NCBI RefSeq assembly: GCF_002752635.1
Contig: NZ_AYTW01000012.1
Location: 57,226-121,225, forward strand
Reading direction: 5' to 3'
Source: Mesotoga sp. Brook.08.105.5.1
Lineage (GTDB): Bacteria > Thermotogota > Thermotogae > Petrotogales > Kosmotogaceae
Length of the DNA: 64,000 nucleotides
The position numbers and the translations under genes were made by a program. A model generated the notes under the pieces. It did no database searches, was not told the origin of the DNA, and saw nothing but the letters and a program-made list of their open reading frames with translations. Each line of letters opens with the position of its first letter. Position 1 is the stretch's first letter. Of this stretch, positions 36,560 to 44,892 are shown piece after piece.

Positions 36560-38101
36560 ATGGCAGAGGCGACGCTAGAATTCAAGGATCTCGACACGAT
36601 GCTTGAGCACGTAAGAAAGGTTTTGACCAGTGCCGGCTTGAACAACCTCGCGGTGAAGTTTCCAGCCGACGTTACTAACTTAACTGTTAGAGGCAACTAC
36701 GTCTACATCAGTGTCTCTCAAGACTATGAAGAGCGGGGAACAAAGAGGAGAATAGACCTCAGCATGATCTCCGGAAAAGCGGCTTTCGCAAGAATGGGAA
36801 AACAGCTGGCGTTGAAGAGCTCGTCTGAGATAAAGGGAAAGAAGTGGCTCTTCGAAGGAACGCTTAGCTTCTACAAACCCCGGGCAAGTTTCTCGATATG
36901 GATAGATACGATAGCTCCAATAGGAGAGTCCGATATAACTGCGCGAAGAAGGGAAATCTACCTTGCCCTGAAGGCAAAGGAAGCTCTAAGAATTGAAGAG
37001 CATGATCTAGGCGAACTGCCTCCCATAAAGAGAGTTGCTGTGATCTCTTCTTCTACTGCAGCTGGACTGGGGGATTTCTTCTCAAATCTCTCCGTCAACT
37101 ACCCGTACAAGCCCGTAGTGCATCTCTACGAATCATATATGCAAGGCAATAGAACAGTTCCGGGTGTTCTTTCTGCTCTAAAGAAAATAGAATCTTGTCC
37201 TGTGAAGTATGACGTGATAGTTCTTACAAGAGGAGGGGGTTCTGCAAGCGATCTAATGTATTTCGATAGTCTTGAACTAGGAATGGCAATTTCGGAATTC
37301 AACAAGAAGTATTGCCCAGTACTGAGTGCTATTGGCCATGAAAGAGACGTTACTATACCTGACTTCGTTGCCTGGAAGCGTTTTGATACTCCTACTGCAG
37401 TTGCACGCGGAATAAGCGAACAGGTAAATGATTACGTCGATACCCTGAGCGAATTCTCCGATCTGATGGGAGATGAGATTGAGTGGCTCTTCGAAAGGGC
37501 CGAGAACGAGACAGGACCCGATAGACTCCAGTTCATAGCCGATAGGATAGGAGAAACCATCAATCGCACGGACCAGTTCTTTGAAGATGGATCCAGAGTT
37601 CTTTCAGGAACGATTACTCACAGAATCCTCCTTGCGATGAACGATCTTGGATCGTTCAATCCGGCTAGATACGTCCTCTCGATTGAGAGAGGCATGAATG
37701 AGATTTTCGCATTAACGGACGCTCTGGTAAATAGTGCCGACAGCTCGATACAAAGAAACCTGGCGTTTGCCGAGAGTCGTCTTGATCACAGAGGGTTCGG
37801 AAACAGTCTTGAGAAACATCTCATGAATTCCGCAATACTCGTTGAAACACTTGACAAGGGAGTAACCAGGTTGTTCGATGACCTAATAGCGAATTCAGGA
37901 GATGATCTAGATAAACTATTTGATGAGCTTACACTCCATGGGGGCTACGCCGCATCATTGCTTTTCGGTGGAGTGGTGTTGAAAAGAGGTCGCTTGATAA
38001 TCAACAGCGCGAAGGCGGTTTCGGCAGGCGACTCACTGGACTGCGTTTTCAAAGATGGAGAGGCAAAGACTACCATAGATGAAGTCAAATCGGAGGTGTG
38101 A
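36560..38101 (+). CDS. xseA: Exodeoxyribonuclease VII large subunit
   Basis: 513 residues. N-terminal OB-fold nucleic-acid-binding domain (NLTVRGNYVYISVS...), then the catalytic domain with VAVISSSTAAGLGDFF, DVIVLTRGGGSASDL and SAIGHERDVTIPDFVAWKRFDTPTAVA, all diagnostic of XseA. It degrades single-stranded DNA to oligonucleotides together with XseB. Start chosen at ATG 36560 with GGAGG eight bases upstream; a TTG at 36545 overlaps that site. The next gene starts two bases after its stop. Confidence 0.93.
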   Translation: MAEATLEFKDLDTMLEHVRKVLTSAGLNNLAVKFPADVTNLTVRGNYVYISVSQDYEERGTKRRIDLSMISGKAAFARMGKQLALKSSSEIKGKKWLFEGTLSFYKPRASFSIWIDTIAPIGESDITARRREIYLALKAKEALRIEEHDLGELPPIKRVAVISSSTAAGLGDFFSNLSVNYPYKPVVHLYESYMQGNRTVPGVLSALKKIESCPVKYDVIVLTRGGGSASDLMYFDSLELGMAISEFNKKYCPVLSAIGHERDVTIPDFVAWKRFDTPTAVARGISEQVNDYVDTLSEFSDLMGDEIEWLFERAENETGPDRLQFIADRIGETINRTDQFFEDGSRVLSGTITHRILLAMNDLGSFNPARYVLSIERGMNEIFALTDALVNSADSSIQRNLAFAESRLDHRGFGNSLEKHLMNSAILVETLDKGVTRLFDDLIANSGDDLDKLFDELTLHGGYAASLLFGGVVLKRGRLIINSAKAVSAGDSLDCVFKDGEAKTTIDEVKSEV

Positions 38102-38102
38102 C

Positions 38103-38432
38103 ATGGATGAAAAGACGTTAGAATCAGTCTTGAAGCTGAAAGAAGAGCAAATAAACTCTATGGATTTCAAGAAGCTGCTTGGATACATAAGATCTATCGA
38201 CGAGTATTTCAGAAGCAACTCTCAGATAGATGTCGAGGTTGCACTCAAGGCTTATCAGAAAGCAATTCAGCTTCTTACCGCAGCTCGCCTGAGACTGATA
38301 ACCCTTAAAAGGGAAAAGGAAGAATTGGACAGACAGTACTCAAGCTTTTTGGCCTCAATTGAGACAGAGTCCTCTGAAGAAATGCAGCTGCCGACAGACG
38401 GAGATGACGAGGATGAAAAGCTCCCCTTCTAG
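38103..38432 (+). CDS. xseB: Probable exodeoxyribonuclease VII small subunit
   Basis: 109 residues. The middle (MDFKKLLGYIRSIDEYFRSNSQIDVEVALKAYQKAIQLL) follows the XseB pattern of two helices with a conserved 'E-x-x-L-x-x-Y-x-x-G/A-x-x-L' type turn, but it is divergent and longer than the usual 60-80 residues, with an acidic tail (DGDDEDEKLPF). Immediate placement behind xseA with GGAGGTG is the strongest argument. Confidence 0.65.
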   Translation: MDEKTLESVLKLKEEQINSMDFKKLLGYIRSIDEYFRSNSQIDVEVALKAYQKAIQLLTAARLRLITLKREKEELDRQYSSFLASIETESSEEMQLPTDGDDEDEKLPF

Positions 38433-38997
38433 AAGAGTCTTGAAAGAGCGAGTTCTTAAAAATGACCGCATTTGTTTGTTTAGAACCGCAGATAAAGAAG
38501 ATGCAAGGAGAATACTTGCCTACATCAATTTCATTGCCGGAGAGTCTGATTATCTGAGTTTCGGAAGAAACGAGTTGACCTTAAGTGAAGAGGCTGAAAG
38601 ACAGATAATCGCATCGTTTAACGAACAGGCCAACAGCTTTATGGCGGTGGCCGAATGTGAAGACAAGCTTATCGGACTGATCACAATGCAAGGAGGCTCA
38701 AAACAGCGCATCAACCACTGGGCAGAGATTGCACTGTCTGTAAGCAAGCCTTACTGGGGAATGGGCATTGGAAAGACCCTCATAGAGCTCGCATTTGAGC
38801 ATGCACAAAGCAGCGGAATAACTCGGATCGGCCTAAAGGTGCGATCAGACAATGACAGAGCTAGATGCCTCTATTCTAAACTGGGATTTGAAATCGAAGG
38901 AACACTTAAGAGATATATGCGAATAGGCGACGAATACTTCGATTTCTACCAAATGGGTCGTGACGTCAAGTCACTTTCTTCTGAAGAGAACAAGTAG
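38413..38997 (+). CDS. GNAT-family N-acetyltransferase
   Basis: About 194 residues. The acetyl-CoA-binding segment is SVSKPYWGMGIGKTLIELAFEHA, and IGLKVRSDNDRARCLYSKLGFEIEGTLKRYM is the classical RimI/RimJ-like C-terminal part. Start is uncertain between ATG 38404 and 38413, both inside the end of xseB; the latter has GGAG ten bases upstream. The acceptor is unknown. It converges on the next gene, with a 27-bp overlap of the 3' ends. Confidence 0.85.
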   Translation: MKSSPSRRVLKERVLKNDRICLFRTADKEDARRILAYINFIAGESDYLSFGRNELTLSEEAERQIIASFNEQANSFMAVAECEDKLIGLITMQGGSKQRINHWAEIALSVSKPYWGMGIGKTLIELAFEHAQSSGITRIGLKVRSDNDRARCLYSKLGFEIEGTLKRYMRIGDEYFDFYQMGRDVKSLSSEENK

Positions 38998-39453
38998 ACC
39001 AAACACGATCAAGACTGCTCCCACGACGATCATTGCCCATTGCGAAAATGAAGAAGGTATTAGGGCAATAACTCCGATAACTGCAAGTATCGCGACAGGA
39101 ATCAACAGAGGAGAGCGGCTCTTTCCGCCTGCCAAGTAAAGTTGGAATAACCCAAATGCCGGCGCAAGAACGAATAGTCCCCACCCGCCGCTGTCGTAGA
39201 ATCCAGGGAAGACAACTCCCAGAGTCAAGGCCAACCCCACAACAAGCAACACGCCACCGGGAACCAGAAGTCCGTCGATTCTATTCTTGATCGCGTTGTA
39301 CTCCATTATGATCCCCGGAAGCCAGATGAACAATAGCCAGAAGTTTGACATCATTGCAGGGACAAAAATGATCATCAAGCCAAGAGCTATGACCACTATT
39401 CCAAGAAAAACCTGACTTAGCTTTGACTCTTTCCTTACATTCTCTTCTTTCAT
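38971..39453 (-). CDS. Integral membrane protein of unknown function
   Basis: 160 residues with five to six hydrophobic helices (VFLGIVVIALGLMIIFVP, NFWLLFIWLPGIIMEY, LLVPGGVLLVVGLALTLG, GGWGLFVLAPAFGLFQLYL, LLIPVAILAVIGVIALIP, WAMIVVGAVLIVFGLLVLF). Short charged N-terminus. ATG at 39453 has GGGAGG upstream; the frame runs on to 39537 without a site. No family is recognised beyond a general resemblance to small DUF-type membrane proteins. Confidence 0.8.
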   Translation of the reverse strand: MKEENVRKESKLSQVFLGIVVIALGLMIIFVPAMMSNFWLLFIWLPGIIMEYNAIKNRIDGLLVPGGVLLVVGLALTLGVVFPGFYDSGGWGLFVLAPAFGLFQLYLAGGKSRSPLLIPVAILAVIGVIALIPSSFSQWAMIVVGAVLIVFGLLVLFRRK

Positions 39454-40502
39454 TTCATAACCTCCCTTTGCAGCATTACCTAAGAAATATAATACTTCAA
39501 AACTTTCAATGTTACACCTGTGCAGTTTATGAGTCACAGCGTTCAGCGGGTCCTCGTTCTTAAGCGCACAGCGGATCTTCGGTGGACGGCGGACCGTTGA
39601 CGGCTGACGGAGGACCGCTCTTCACTCAGAGTTTCTGCTAGAGCAGGGATGAGGATAAAAGCCGTCCCTGGTCCTTCGCTCAAGATCATGGACCCGTCCT
39701 CCGAGAAGAGCAAGAACAGAAGTGATGCGGCGAAGAGCATCGCCGGAAGTGATGCTGGGAAAAACGTCTAGGGACGCGATTCCCGCTTAGCGAAGAGTAG
39801 CGCTTCCTTCCATTGGTTGCTTTTACCAACAACCAAAAGCGAACGACCAAGAACCGCTCTTACTAGAAGCCATGAACAGGAGACCCCAAACAGGAGCATT
39901 TTAAGGCAGGCTCATTGGTGCACATCAGGGCAGGCTCTACGGGATGACGCTCTTTTTTTGCTTCAGGTCACTATCATGCTTCTGGCCAGGTTCTCGGTCC
40001 TTGGGTCGTTCATAAGACCAGATCCCGTGCAAATTTATCACGGGATGACATGACGTGGAAGCATTTCAGAGCGAAACGACTTTTAATGCTTCTTTTCTTG
40101 TTTGCTCTTATCAACAACCAATAACGAACAATTTATAACCGCTCTTTCTAGTAGCACTGCAGAATGACAGTCTTTTCTTGCTTCAGGTCATCCTGGCACG
40201 CTTCTGGCCAGGATCTCGATCTTTGAAACAGTTGCAAGTGACAAATTGCGAGTTGAATAAGAAAATGGTTGTCCGTTGTCGGTTCTCCGTTCTCCAAGAC
40301 CGAGAGTTGCAAGTTCCATGATGCAAGTTGCAGGAACAGTTATACGTTAACGGTTCTCCGTTCTCCGAAAGGAAAAATCAGTTCCAAGATGCGGGAACGA
40401 TTCTGCGTTAGCCGTTCTCTCTTCTTTGACAAAGAATGAAAAAAAGCGTTGAAGGCGTGTCCAGGGTTTTGGCTTTTCACAGCGTAGAACGGGTTTTCTG
40501 CT
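39454..40502. repeat. Interspersed repeat region with module copy B
   Basis: No gene is seen. 39541-39625 is one unit of the tandem family. 39640-39800 has several short hairpins (e.g. GCGGCGAAGAGCATCGCC). From 39961 (CTTCAGGTCACTATCATGC) to about 40575 the sequence is a near copy of parts of 25516-26190, but in a different order at the left: the words at 39961-40018 correspond to an internal part of copy A (25678-25735). It leads without a break into the tandem array. Confidence 0.85.
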
Positions 40503-41215
40503 CTTAAGCGTACAGCGGTCTCTTCGGTGGACGGCGGACCGTTGACGGCTGACGGAGGACCGCTCTTCCAGCGTTCAGCGGGTTTTCTGCTCTTAAGCGT
40601 ACAGCGGATCTTCGGTCGGTGGACGGCGGACCGTTGACGGCTGACGGAGGACCGCTCTTCCAGCGTTCAGCGGGTCCTCGTTCTTAAGCGTACAGCGGGC
40701 TCTTCGGTGGACGGCGGACCGTTGACGGCTGACGGAGGACGGCTCTTCACAGCGTTCAGCGGGTCCTCGTTCTTAAGCGTACAGCGGGCTCTTCGGTGGA
40801 CGGCGGACCGTTGACGGCTGACGGAGGACGGCTCTTCACAGCGTTCAGCGGGTCCTCGTTCTTAAGCGCACATCGGGATCGGTCGGTCTTCGGTAGACGG
40901 CGGACCGTTGACGGCTGACGGAGGACCGCTCTTTCAACGATCAGCGGGTCCTCGTTCTTAAGCGTACAGCGGATCTTCGGTCGGTGGACGGCGGACCGTT
41001 GACGGCTGACGGAGGACCGCTCTTCCAGCGTTCAGCGGGTCCTCGTTCTTAAGCGCACAGCGGGATCTTCGGTGGACGGTGGACCGTTGACGGCTGACGG
41101 AGGACCGCTCTTTCAACGATCAGCGGGTCCTCGTTCTTAAGCGCACAGCGGATCTTCGGTGGACGGCGGACCGTTGACGGCCAACGTTGTCTTCGTCAGC
41201 GACCAGCATATAGCG
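40503..41215. repeat. Tandem repeat array, about eight units of 88-96 bp
   Basis: The word CTTAAGCG recurs at 40503, 40592, 40683, 40772, 40861, 40957, 41048 and 41136, and each unit also carries TCGGTGGACGGCGGACCG, GACGGCTGACGGAGGAC and CAGCG.TCAGCGGG. Units 3 and 4 (40683-40771 and 40772-40860) are identical over their 89 bases. The last unit changes to GACGGCCAACGTTGT, the same end found near 26240 and 2660. Unit length is not a multiple of three and no frame runs through it, so it is not coding. Confidence 0.95.
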
Positions 41216-41314
41216 GCTCTTGTTGAAAAGCTCTGATTAGATTTGCAAGTCTGTCCTTCACTTTTTTGCTGCTGTGCTACACTTATTTATATGAATCGAA
41301 GGAGGCGAGCTCTC

Positions 41315-42073
41315 ATGATGACAAGAAAGGAAGGAAGAGCTTTCTTGAGCAACAAGATATGGCAAGAAGTCAATAGAGAGATGAACAAGACAGATCAGAT
41401 GAAGGGACTGCCGCAGCCCTCTCTTGAGAAGAGCTCGGAGGGTTACGACCTTATTAGTCTTCCTGACCCAAACTCAACTCACCTTATAATGAAGGATTTG
41501 AGAGAGATAGTTTTTTCTAGAGAAAGCAGAAGAGTCTACTCGGATGAGAAGTTGTCGCTTGAGGCTTTGTCTTTTCTTCTCTGGTCTTCTCAGGGTGTAA
41601 AAGCAGTGATGAAAAACAACTATGCGACGTTGCGAACTGTCCCGTCTGCTGGAGCAAGGCACCCGTTTGAGACATACATATTCGTTAGACTGGTAAAAGG
41701 GTTGAAGAGAGGCCTTTATCGTTACGTCGCCTTGTCTCACTCTTTGGTTTTGGAGAAGGAAGGCGACTTCGCCAGTGAAGTTGCTGATGCCGCTCTAGGC
41801 CAGAAGTTCGTTGGACATTGCGCTGCAACTTTCGTATGGTCGGTCATCCCCTACAGGACAGAGTGGAGATACGACCTGACATCATACAAACCAATCCTTC
41901 TGGACGCAGGTCATATCTGCCAGAATCTATACCTTGCCTGTGAGGCCCTAAACCTTGGAACATGCGCCATTGCAGCTTACGATCAGGAGAAGATCGATAA
42001 GTTGATAGGTCTAGATGGTTATGACGAATTTGTCATTTACATGGCTCCGGTAGGAAAACCAAAGAGGTATTGA
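41315..42073 (+). CDS. SagB-type nitroreductase/dehydrogenase domain protein
   Basis: 252 residues. The FMN-binding nitroreductase fold is seen in FSRESRRVYSDEKLSLEALSFLLWSSQGVK, VPSAGARHPFETYIFV, and the C-terminal LDAGHICQNLYLACEALNLGTCAIAAYD. This is the SagB/ThcOx subfamily pattern, whose members oxidise azolines in peptide maturation or act as general reductases. No precursor peptide, cyclodehydratase or YcaO gene is nearby, so a RiPP role is not supported. Start ATG 41315 has GGAGG nine bases upstream. The next gene begins two bases after its stop. Confidence 0.87.
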   Translation: MMTRKEGRAFLSNKIWQEVNREMNKTDQMKGLPQPSLEKSSEGYDLISLPDPNSTHLIMKDLREIVFSRESRRVYSDEKLSLEALSFLLWSSQGVKAVMKNNYATLRTVPSAGARHPFETYIFVRLVKGLKRGLYRYVALSHSLVLEKEGDFASEVADAALGQKFVGHCAATFVWSVIPYRTEWRYDLTSYKPILLDAGHICQNLYLACEALNLGTCAIAAYDQEKIDKLIGLDGYDEFVIYMAPVGKPKRY

Positions 42074-42074
42074 A

Positions 42075-42518
42075 ATGGGCATATCAGAGCATGAACAATC
42101 AATATTGGCGAAGATATACGACAAAGTTCTCGGGAGAGAAAAGAGATACTTCTCTGTTGACGAGTTGATTAGGGAAGTCGGAGGTTGTCCCGGGGAAGTG
42201 AACGAAAGCCTGAATATACTAGTGGATGAAGAACTGATCGAGATCAAGCCTTTCAGAATGGGCAGGATTACTCACAAGGGGATTCTTCAAGTTGAAGGAG
42301 GCGGGATCCCTGACAAGGAAAAGCAAAGGCAGGCGGTGATCTTGAAGCTCAAGGAGTTGACCTCAAACGATCCCGATATATATATAAACATAGACGCTTT
42401 GGCCGGGGAGCTGAACATGTTGAGGTACGAGTTATTTGATATCTTAAGCTTCCTTCAAGCCGAGGGAATGCTTAAGATTCATTCCAGGATGTCGGTGTCA
42501 CTCCCTCGGAGAGATTAG
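42075..42518 (+). CDS. Small protein, probably tandem winged-helix
   Basis: 147 residues. Two halves look alike: a helical segment, then a hydrophobic helix and an LVDEELIEIKPFRMGRITHKG / LQAEGMLKIHSRMSVSLP type turn, which read as two winged-helix domains. No DNA-binding family can be named. It is co-directional and nearly overlapping with the SagB-like gene and is followed by a perfect terminator, so the two make an operon. It could regulate the reductase; this is inference. Confidence 0.65.
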   Translation: MGISEHEQSILAKIYDKVLGREKRYFSVDELIREVGGCPGEVNESLNILVDEELIEIKPFRMGRITHKGILQVEGGGIPDKEKQRQAVILKLKELTSNDPDIYINIDALAGELNMLRYELFDILSFLQAEGMLKIHSRMSVSLPRRD

Positions 42519-42521
42519 AAT

Positions 42522-42552
42522 AATAGAAGCCAGTCACCTGGCTTCTATTTTG
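42522..42552. terminator. Strong terminator
   Basis: AATAGAAGCCAG / CTGGCTTCTATT form a perfect 12-bp stem with a TCAC loop, followed by TTT. It can act for the plus-strand operon. Confidence 0.9.
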
Positions 42553-42589
42553 GGGATGATGAAAAGGGCTTTTTTCATTTTTCCAGAAT

Positions 42590-42645
42590 GGGAGCCTGTC
42601 TTGCTATCGCCTTGCCGGAGTAGCTTGATTCATTTCCAGGCTCCC
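42590..42645. other. Perfect 9-bp inverted repeat with a 38-base loop
   Basis: GGGAGCCTG (42590-42598) pairs exactly with CAGGCTCCC (42637-42645). It sits between two terminators' genes and belongs to neither. Could be a small structured RNA, a repeat remnant or a loop-type terminator; nothing decides this. Confidence 0.35.
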
Positions 42646-42759
42646 CTTCCCGCAATTGCTTGATCTACATCTGTGTACGGGGATCACATCTATGTGAAAC
42701 TTCTATCGCTGCTGCAACCAAATATAAATCGGAGAGATTAGAGAAGAATTAGACTCAGA

Positions 42760-44142
42760 TTAGAGTTTTCTAATTTTCAAGGGGAGAGTCACTCTGAATA
42801 CAGATCCCTGCTGAGATGAGCTCTTTACAGTTATCGTTCCGTTGTGAGCCTTCACTATCTCCTGAGCTATAGACAGCCCAAGTCCTGTGCCCCTTGTCTC
42901 AGATCTCGCCTTGTCAACTCTATAGAACCTGTCGAATATCTTGTCAATCTCATCTACCGGTATTCCTATTCCATTGTCTTCTATGAGAATTTCGACTTCT
43001 TCTCTTGACTGGTCTTTCTCTCCGGATATCCTTATCTGGCCGCCCTCGGGGGTGTACTTTATCGCATTATCCACGAGATTGAAGATTGCTCTAGAAAGCT
43101 TTTGTCGATCGCCTGCTATCTCAAGGTCAGAAGGAATTTCCGTCATAATATGTATGTTCTTTTCTTTGGCGAGGACTGCTATCGTGTCAAGAACATCTTC
43201 GATTAAGACCCCTGCTGGAAAGACTTTGTAATCACCTTTTTGAAGACTATTCTCAAGCCGCGTGATTACAAGAAGATCATCTATAATACTGCTAAGTCTT
43301 TCAATTTCGTTCTGAATCTGAACAAGCGCATTCACATATTCATCGGAATCCCTATCTCTGTGAAGTGTAACGTCCACAATACTTCTAATCGCTGTCAAAG
43401 GCGTTCTCAACTCATGCGCCGCATCAGACGTGAACTGCCTTTGCTTCTTGACGGATTCTTCAAGTCTCTCGAGCATTCCGTCAAAAGTACTGGCGAGATG
43501 TCCTAGCTCGTCATTTGGCAAAGTCAGGTTGAGCCTCTTGTTGAGTTTTTCAACACTGATCTCTTCTGCAAGCAGCGTAATTCTCTCCACGGGCTCAAGC
43601 GATTTCTTTGCCATGTAAAACCCGCCAAGCACTGCAAGAATGATTATCGTAGGTCCGAGAATCAGCATCAACCTGGACAGTCGGAAGAGGGCAATTCTGA
43701 CACTCGAAAGAGATTCTCCCACCTGCATCCATCCCCACTGACCAATCTTAACGGTGAAAATCCTCCAGACGCCCACAGATGTAGAGACTGTAGTGAATTC
43801 CCTGTCAGAAAGCTCTAATGAGGCCTTTAGAATTCCAAACGGCCCAAAACCCTCAACAATGCTTCCCGATCCATCCATCAACCTGACAGCGAATCCTTCG
43901 GCAAGTAACCTGTTACTGAGAGATTCCATTTCGACGGTCTTCCTGAATATCGGAAGATCCTGGACGATCTCGATATTTGCAAGGAGCTGCGAAGATACGA
44001 TTCTCAATGACGAATCGGCTTCGCTATGAAGCTGTGCGCTGAGAATCGCATAGATCGAAACGCTAAACGCAAATAGAATAACACCCAGGAAAAGGACGTA
44101 CCAGAGAGTCAGCTTTATCCTGATAGGAACTATCCTTTTCAT
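42760..44142 (-). CDS. Sensor histidine kinase, two-component system
   Basis: 460 residues. Two transmembrane helices (about 10-32 and 163-185) flank an extracytoplasmic sensor of about 130 residues. HAMP linker follows (KSLEPVERITLLAEEISVEKLNKRL). The H-box is DAAHELRTPLTAIRS, N-box NLVDNAIKYTPEGG, then EDNGIGIP and GTGLGLSIAQ. It is a typical HisKA/HATPase_c kinase of the OmpR partner class. The start is four bases after the regulator stop. Confidence 0.95.
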   Translation of the reverse strand: MKRIVPIRIKLTLWYVLFLGVILFAFSVSIYAILSAQLHSEADSSLRIVSSQLLANIEIVQDLPIFRKTVEMESLSNRLLAEGFAVRLMDGSGSIVEGFGPFGILKASLELSDREFTTVSTSVGVWRIFTVKIGQWGWMQVGESLSSVRIALFRLSRLMLILGPTIIILAVLGGFYMAKKSLEPVERITLLAEEISVEKLNKRLNLTLPNDELGHLASTFDGMLERLEESVKKQRQFTSDAAHELRTPLTAIRSIVDVTLHRDRDSDEYVNALVQIQNEIERLSSIIDDLLVITRLENSLQKGDYKVFPAGVLIEDVLDTIAVLAKEKNIHIMTEIPSDLEIAGDRQKLSRAIFNLVDNAIKYTPEGGQIRISGEKDQSREEVEILIEDNGIGIPVDEIDKIFDRFYRVDKARSETRGTGLGLSIAQEIVKAHNGTITVKSSSQQGSVFRVTLPLKIRKL

Positions 44143-44146
44143 CGTA

Positions 44147-44812
44147 TCAACCTAGCCTGTAACCGAAGCCTCTAACAGTGTTGATTAGCTTTGTGGAGAA
44201 AGGATCGTCAATCTTTTTTCTCAAATATCTTATGTAGACATCGACGACGTTCGAATCACTGAAAAAATCTTGATCCCAGACGCTTTCTGCGATCTGTGTC
44301 CTGCTCAGAACCTGATGAGCATTTCTTGCAAGATACTCCAGAAGCCTGTACTCTTTGGGTGAAAGCTCAATCTCCACGTCATCCCTTCGTACCATATGAG
44401 AGACAGTATCTATAGACAAGTCCCCGACTCTCAAAACCCTTTCAAAAGTTTCACGCGGCCTGCGAAGCAACGCATTGATCCTTGCAAGCAGTTCCTTGAA
44501 TGCAAATGGTTTTACGAGATAGTCATCCGCTCCCGTGTTAAGCCCCTTAACCCGCTCGTCTACAGAATCCAGAGCAGTCAACATGAGAACAGGTGTGTAA
44601 TTACCGCTTGCTCTCAGTTCACTGCAGACTTCGAAACCATTTTTGCCAGGCAAAAGAATGTCCAGAACTATTACTTCATATTGGTTTGATGAAGCTAGTT
44701 CCAGGGCTTCATTTCCACTTCTCGCTGCATCCACTGCGAAGCCCTCCTCTTTCAAACCCTTCTGAAGAAAGGCAGATATCGTTGCCTCGTCTTCGACTAT
44801 TAGAATCCTCAG
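44147..44812 (-). CDS. OmpR/PhoB-family response regulator
   Basis: 221 residues. Receiver domain: acidic pocket VEDE, phosphoacceptor Asp in IVLDILLPGKNG, LTALDS, and lysine in DDYLVKPF. C-terminal winged helix: ELSPKEYRLLEYLARNAHQVLSRTQIAESVW and VVDVYIRYLRKKI. Start: the protein should begin M-RILIVEDE, and the codon there is CTG (44812-44810) with GGAGGTG exactly five bases upstream. The nearest in-frame ATG (44869) lies before a terminator hairpin and would add an unrelated leader, so I take CTG. Confidence 0.93.
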   Translation of the reverse strand: MRILIVEDEATISAFLQKGLKEEGFAVDAARSGNEALELASSNQYEVIVLDILLPGKNGFEVCSELRASGNYTPVLMLTALDSVDERVKGLNTGADDYLVKPFAFKELLARINALLRRPRETFERVLRVGDLSIDTVSHMVRRDDVEIELSPKEYRLLEYLARNAHQVLSRTQIAESVWDQDFFSDSNVVDVYIRYLRKKIDDPFSTKLINTVRGFGYRLG

Positions 44813-44826
44813 AAGAACACCTCCTG

Positions 44827-44856
44827 AATAAAGAAGCCGGAGGGTTTCCCCTCCGG
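44827..44856 (-). terminator. Terminator between esterase and response-regulator genes
   Basis: On the minus strand CCGGAGGG-GAAA-CCCTCCGG followed by CTTCTTTATT. It lies between the esterase stop and the regulator start codon, so either the regulator depends on read-through or its promoter is not obvious. Confidence 0.8.
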
Positions 44857-44892
44857 TCAATTCTAGCATCCCTCTTCTTTATGTTGGAGTAT

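Noticed and set aside
40503..41215. Possible CRISPR array
   Set aside because: Units are about 90 bp and alike over their whole length; there are no short constant repeats separated by unique spacers and no cas genes.
41315..42073. RiPP (azole-peptide) biosynthesis locus based on the SagB-like gene
   Set aside because: No YcaO/cyclodehydratase, precursor peptide or exporter is found near it.
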